A stretch of DNA of 7,024 nucleotides, taken from contig CBHYLN010000205.1 of assembly GCA_966128725.1 (NCBI GenBank), positions 1 to 7,024 on the forward strand, written 5' to 3'. Made by a program: the position numbers and the translations under genes. The notes under the pieces are model-generated. The model was not told the DNA's origin. It made no database searches and worked only from the letters and a program-made list of their open reading frames with translations. The stretch is from JAFDZV01 sp966128725. GTDB taxonomy: Bacteria > Bacteroidota > Ignavibacteria > OLB7. This document shows positions 4,942 through 7,024 of this stretch, piece by piece (the first letter of the stretch is position 1; every line of letters starts with the position of its first letter).

Positions 4942-6415
4942 CGGGATCGAACATCGTGCCCCGCCCGATGATGGCGTGGGGGTCGAGCGCGTGTTTCACG
5001 CGCCGCATCTGGGCGATGCCCTCGGCCCCGAACATCCTCTCCAGATAGGCCTTCTTCAGCTTGCCCACGCCGTGTTCGGCCGAGATGGTGCCGCCCAGCG
5101 CAAGGGCCTTGGTAACGAAGGTATCGTACAGCGCGCGCGCGGTGGCGTATTCCTCCTGGCCGCCGGCGAACAGGTTCACATGAAGATGGCAGTTGCCGGC
5201 GTGGCCGTAGATCACATTGCGCAGGCCCGACGCGGCAAGCCCGGCGCGGTAGAACGCCAGCAGCTCGGCGAACCGATCGTCCGGCACGGCCATGTCGGTG
5301 CCGATCTTTGTCTGGCCGCCTTCGGTGATGCTTTCGTACACGGCCTCCGGGATGGCATGGCGGAACGCTCGCATCCGCTTCTGATCCTCCAGCCCGATCG
5401 CGAACCAGGAATCGTCGGCCAATCCACCGTGCCGCAGGATCAACTCGTACCACCCCTCCAGCAGGTGTTCCTCGGAGGCATCGGTGGTTTCCTGCTCGAA
5501 CCAGACGGCCCCGCCAGCGGCGGCCTCGGGGATGGTCGGGAAGGCATCGCGGATAAGGGCCAGCGAGTTGAAATCCATGAACTCCAGCGCCCGCGCCTCG
5601 ATATCGGCAACGCCGGCCTGCCGTGGCGCGCGGCTGCGCTGCCGGGCCTCGGCGATGAAGGCCAGGGTGTTGGCCTCGTCGGCAAAGAACACCACGCCGC
5701 TGAAAAGCTTCTCCGGCAGGGGTATCAGGCGTGTCTCGATCTCCGTGACGATGCCCAGCGTGCCCTCGGAGCCAACAAACAGGTCCACCGCGTCCATGCC
5801 GGCATGCGCGTAGTAGCCGGCCGCGTGTTTGATCGCCGGCATCGTGTAGCGCGGTATCTCAACATTGATCACGCGCCCGCTGTTGGTCGTCATCGCAAGG
5901 TGGTGGTCATCGGCGACAAATCGCCCGCGCGGCAGCTCGAGAAGGTCGCCGTCGGCCAATACAACGCGCAGCCGTTCGATAAAGGCACGCGTGGGACCGT
6001 ACTTGAAGGTGCGGGCGCCGGAGGAATTGCCCGCCACGGTGCCGCCCAGAAAACAGGTGCGCTCGGTGGGGTCCGGCGGATACAGCCGGTCGTGCCGCTC
6101 GGTCTCCTGCTGGTACTGGCCCAGGATCACGCCGGGGCCGGCGATGCCGCGCATCCGGTCCGGATCGATGGAAACGATGGCGTTCAACCGCGCGGTGGAA
6201 AGCACCGCGCCGCCAAAGGGTACGCGCCCGCCGGCCAGGCCGGTGCCGGCGCCGGACACGGTAAGCGGCGTGCCTGATGCGGCGCATTGGCGCACGGCGT
6301 CAACAACGTCCTGCTCGCTTTCCGGGATGTACACCATCTCGGCGGCGCCGCCGGGCATGTTGGAGGCATCCGCCAGGAAGCCACGGATGGAATCGGGTTC
6401 GTGCTTGACGATCAT
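4937..6415 (-). CDS. FAD-linked oxidase, GlcD / D-2-hydroxyacid dehydrogenase type
   Basis: A 492-residue flavoprotein of the vanillyl-alcohol-oxidase superfamily that probably oxidises a D-2-hydroxyacid (D-lactate, glycolate or D-2-hydroxyglutarate) to the 2-oxoacid and passes electrons on to a carrier. The N-terminal PCMH-type FAD domain (about 25-232) shows SGAGTGLAGG (54-63), GGTVAGNSSGARTFKYG (124-140) and DLFVGSEGTLGIVTEIETRL (211-230). The C-terminal FAD-oxidase domain keeps GHAGNCHLHVN (404-414) and SAEHGVGKLKKAYL (445-458); H405, H412 and E447 match the metal-binding set known in D-2-hydroxyglutarate dehydrogenase. There is no fused Fe-S (CCG) domain, so length is GlcD-like. The substrate cannot be read from sequence: KIGTDMAVP (370-378) looks more like GlcD than like the lysine-bearing segment of human D2HGDH. 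The start at 6415 lies 23 bp after the VOC gene; the longer frame to 6490 reads that gene's 3' end out of frame. Co-transcription with the VOC gene is likely. Confidence 0.93.
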   Translation of the reverse strand: MIVKHEPDSIRGFLADASNMPGGAAEMVYIPESEQDVVDAVRQCAASGTPLTVSGAGTGLAGGRVPFGGAVLSTARLNAIVSIDPDRMRGIAGPGVILGQYQQETERHDRLYPPDPTERTCFLGGTVAGNSSGARTFKYGPTRAFIERLRVVLADGDLLELPRGRFVADDHHLAMTTNSGRVINVEIPRYTMPAIKHAAGYYAHAGMDAVDLFVGSEGTLGIVTEIETRLIPLPEKLFSGVVFFADEANTLAFIAEARQRSRAPRQAGVADIEARALEFMDFNSLALIRDAFPTIPEAAAGGAVWFEQETTDASEEHLLEGWYELILRHGGLADDSWFAIGLEDQKRMRAFRHAIPEAVYESITEGGQTKIGTDMAVPDDRFAELLAFYRAGLAASGLRNVIYGHAGNCHLHVNLFAGGQEEYATARALYDTFVTKALALGGTISAEHGVGKLKKAYLERMFGAEGIAQMRRVKHALDPHAIIGRGTMFDPA

Positions 6416-6438
6416 TACATGCTGCGGGATGTGTGCAA

Positions 6439-7024
6439 TCAGGCTTCGTTGCCCGGGGCCGTTGGCGACATGAACCCGGTGTACCCCCACCGGCGCTCGA
6501 TCAACTCCAGCACGGAAAAGGCCTCGCCGTCGACAATTTCCGGCTCGGTGTAGATCTGCCGATACGGGCCGCCCGCATCGCCGATAATGGTGCCGGCGAA
6601 GGTAAGGCCAAGCGCGCCGAAACGCTCGATGGCGTGTTCGATGTTGTCAACGTTGATGGCCACGTGATGCAGCACGCCGTCGGTAAAGCGATCAACCCAG
6701 GCGGGCATCGGCGAGCCGGATCCACGGGCATCGGCGAAGGCCTGATCGATATACACCGGCGGGAACCCGGGCTTGCGGTACACCTTGGCCCACCAGGCAT
6801 CGCGCTCCAACACGCCCAGATTGGAATCGAAGGAGAACCCGAGGGCCTCGAACTCCAGCGCACGCTCCTGCACGTCGCGCGTGCGGATCGAGATATGGTC
6901 CAGCACGGGCCGCAGGCCGATGCCGGCCGATTCCAGCACGGCATGCACAGCCTGCGCGGCCTTGTTGGTCGCCACGTAGCTGTTGATGTAGTTCCAGATT
7001 ACACGATCGACGTGTTGATTGGTG
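6439..7024 (-). CDS. VOC-fold metalloprotein (partial, 5' end outside window)
   Basis: 194 complete codons are visible and the frame is still open at the window edge. A GTG at 6975 could be read as a start, but the upstream residues (HVDRVIWNYINSY) form a plausible amphipathic helix continuing into the protein, so I treat the gene as truncated by the window. Two vicinal-oxygen-chelate modules are visible. Counting from the first visible codon, these are LDHISIRTRD (41-50) and LHHVAINVDNIEHAIERFGALGL (118-140), ending in FSVLELIERRWGYTGF (169-184). H43, H120 and E173 form the expected 2-His-1-Glu metal site, and the tail GPYRQIYTEP...LELIER recalls the C-terminal half of HPPD-type dioxygenases. 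The opening (helix, then VHAVLESAG, then DHxSxRT) also recalls DUF1338/2-oxoadipate dioxygenases, although this protein seems shorter. The exact reaction is not assignable; glyoxalase/dioxygenase-family VOC protein is the safe call. It overlaps nothing and leads directly into the FAD oxidase gene. Confidence 0.85.
   Translation of the reverse strand, partial: TNQHVDRVIWNYINSYVATNKAAQAVHAVLESAGIGLRPVLDHISIRTRDVQERALEFEALGFSFDSNLGVLERDAWWAKVYRKPGFPPVYIDQAFADARGSGSPMPAWVDRFTDGVLHHVAINVDNIEHAIERFGALGLTFAGTIIGDAGGPYRQIYTEPEIVDGEAFSVLELIERRWGYTGFMSPTAPGNEA

Noticed and set aside
6416..6490. A 25-codon N-terminal extension of the FAD oxidase overlapping the VOC gene.
   Set aside because: The residues are an out-of-frame reading of the VOC gene's 3' end; the start at 6415 fits the family and leaves a normal 23-bp gap.

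Overview
The window reads as a GC-rich bacterial chromosome in which every gene I can support lies on the minus strand. Shine-Dalgarno sequences are weak or absent before most genes. The long SppA, a DUF4255 injection-system gene and the sparse ribosome-binding sites would fit the Bacteroidota/Chlorobiota (for example Ignavibacteria or Kapabacteria-like) group. That placement is an inference of low confidence, since nothing here is taxonomically diagnostic.

Layout, left to right. (1) 1-1302 is one end of a contractile injection system (eCIS, phage-tail-like) operon read leftwards: a DUF4255/Pvc16-type tail terminator gene, then a two-domain carboxypeptidase-regulatory-like (Ig-fold) gene. Sheath, tube and baseplate genes would be expected beyond the left edge. 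The second gene ends inside a strong palindromic repeat (1-69) that also supplies its stop codon. (2) 1303-2445 is about 1.1 kb with no convincing gene. It contains several hairpins and one copy of a dispersed repeat (2026-2140). (3) 2446-4283 is sppA, a 67K-type membrane-anchored signal peptide peptidase, with a textbook intrinsic terminator behind it. A 14-bp tandem repeat sits about 180 bp upstream of its start. (4) 4533-4793 is a small YeiW/YkgJ-type cysteine-cluster protein with the only strong ribosome-binding site in the window. (5) 4822-4916 is a 95-bp element with 17-bp terminal inverted repeats, homologous to the copy in region 2 but in the opposite orientation. (6) 4937-7024 is a two-gene operon: a VOC-fold metalloenzyme (its 5' end is outside the window) and, 23 bp behind it, a GlcD/D-2-hydroxyglutarate-dehydrogenase-type FAD oxidase.

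Two themes deserve attention. One is the injection-system operon edge. The other is the VOC-FAD pair, where the VOC protein carries motifs recalling the DUF1338 2-oxoadipate dioxygenases, whose product (D-2-hydroxyglutarate) is a substrate class of the FAD enzyme family next to it. The intergenic spaces also carry short repeats and palindromes of at least three kinds, which suggests a genome populated by small non-coding repeat elements.
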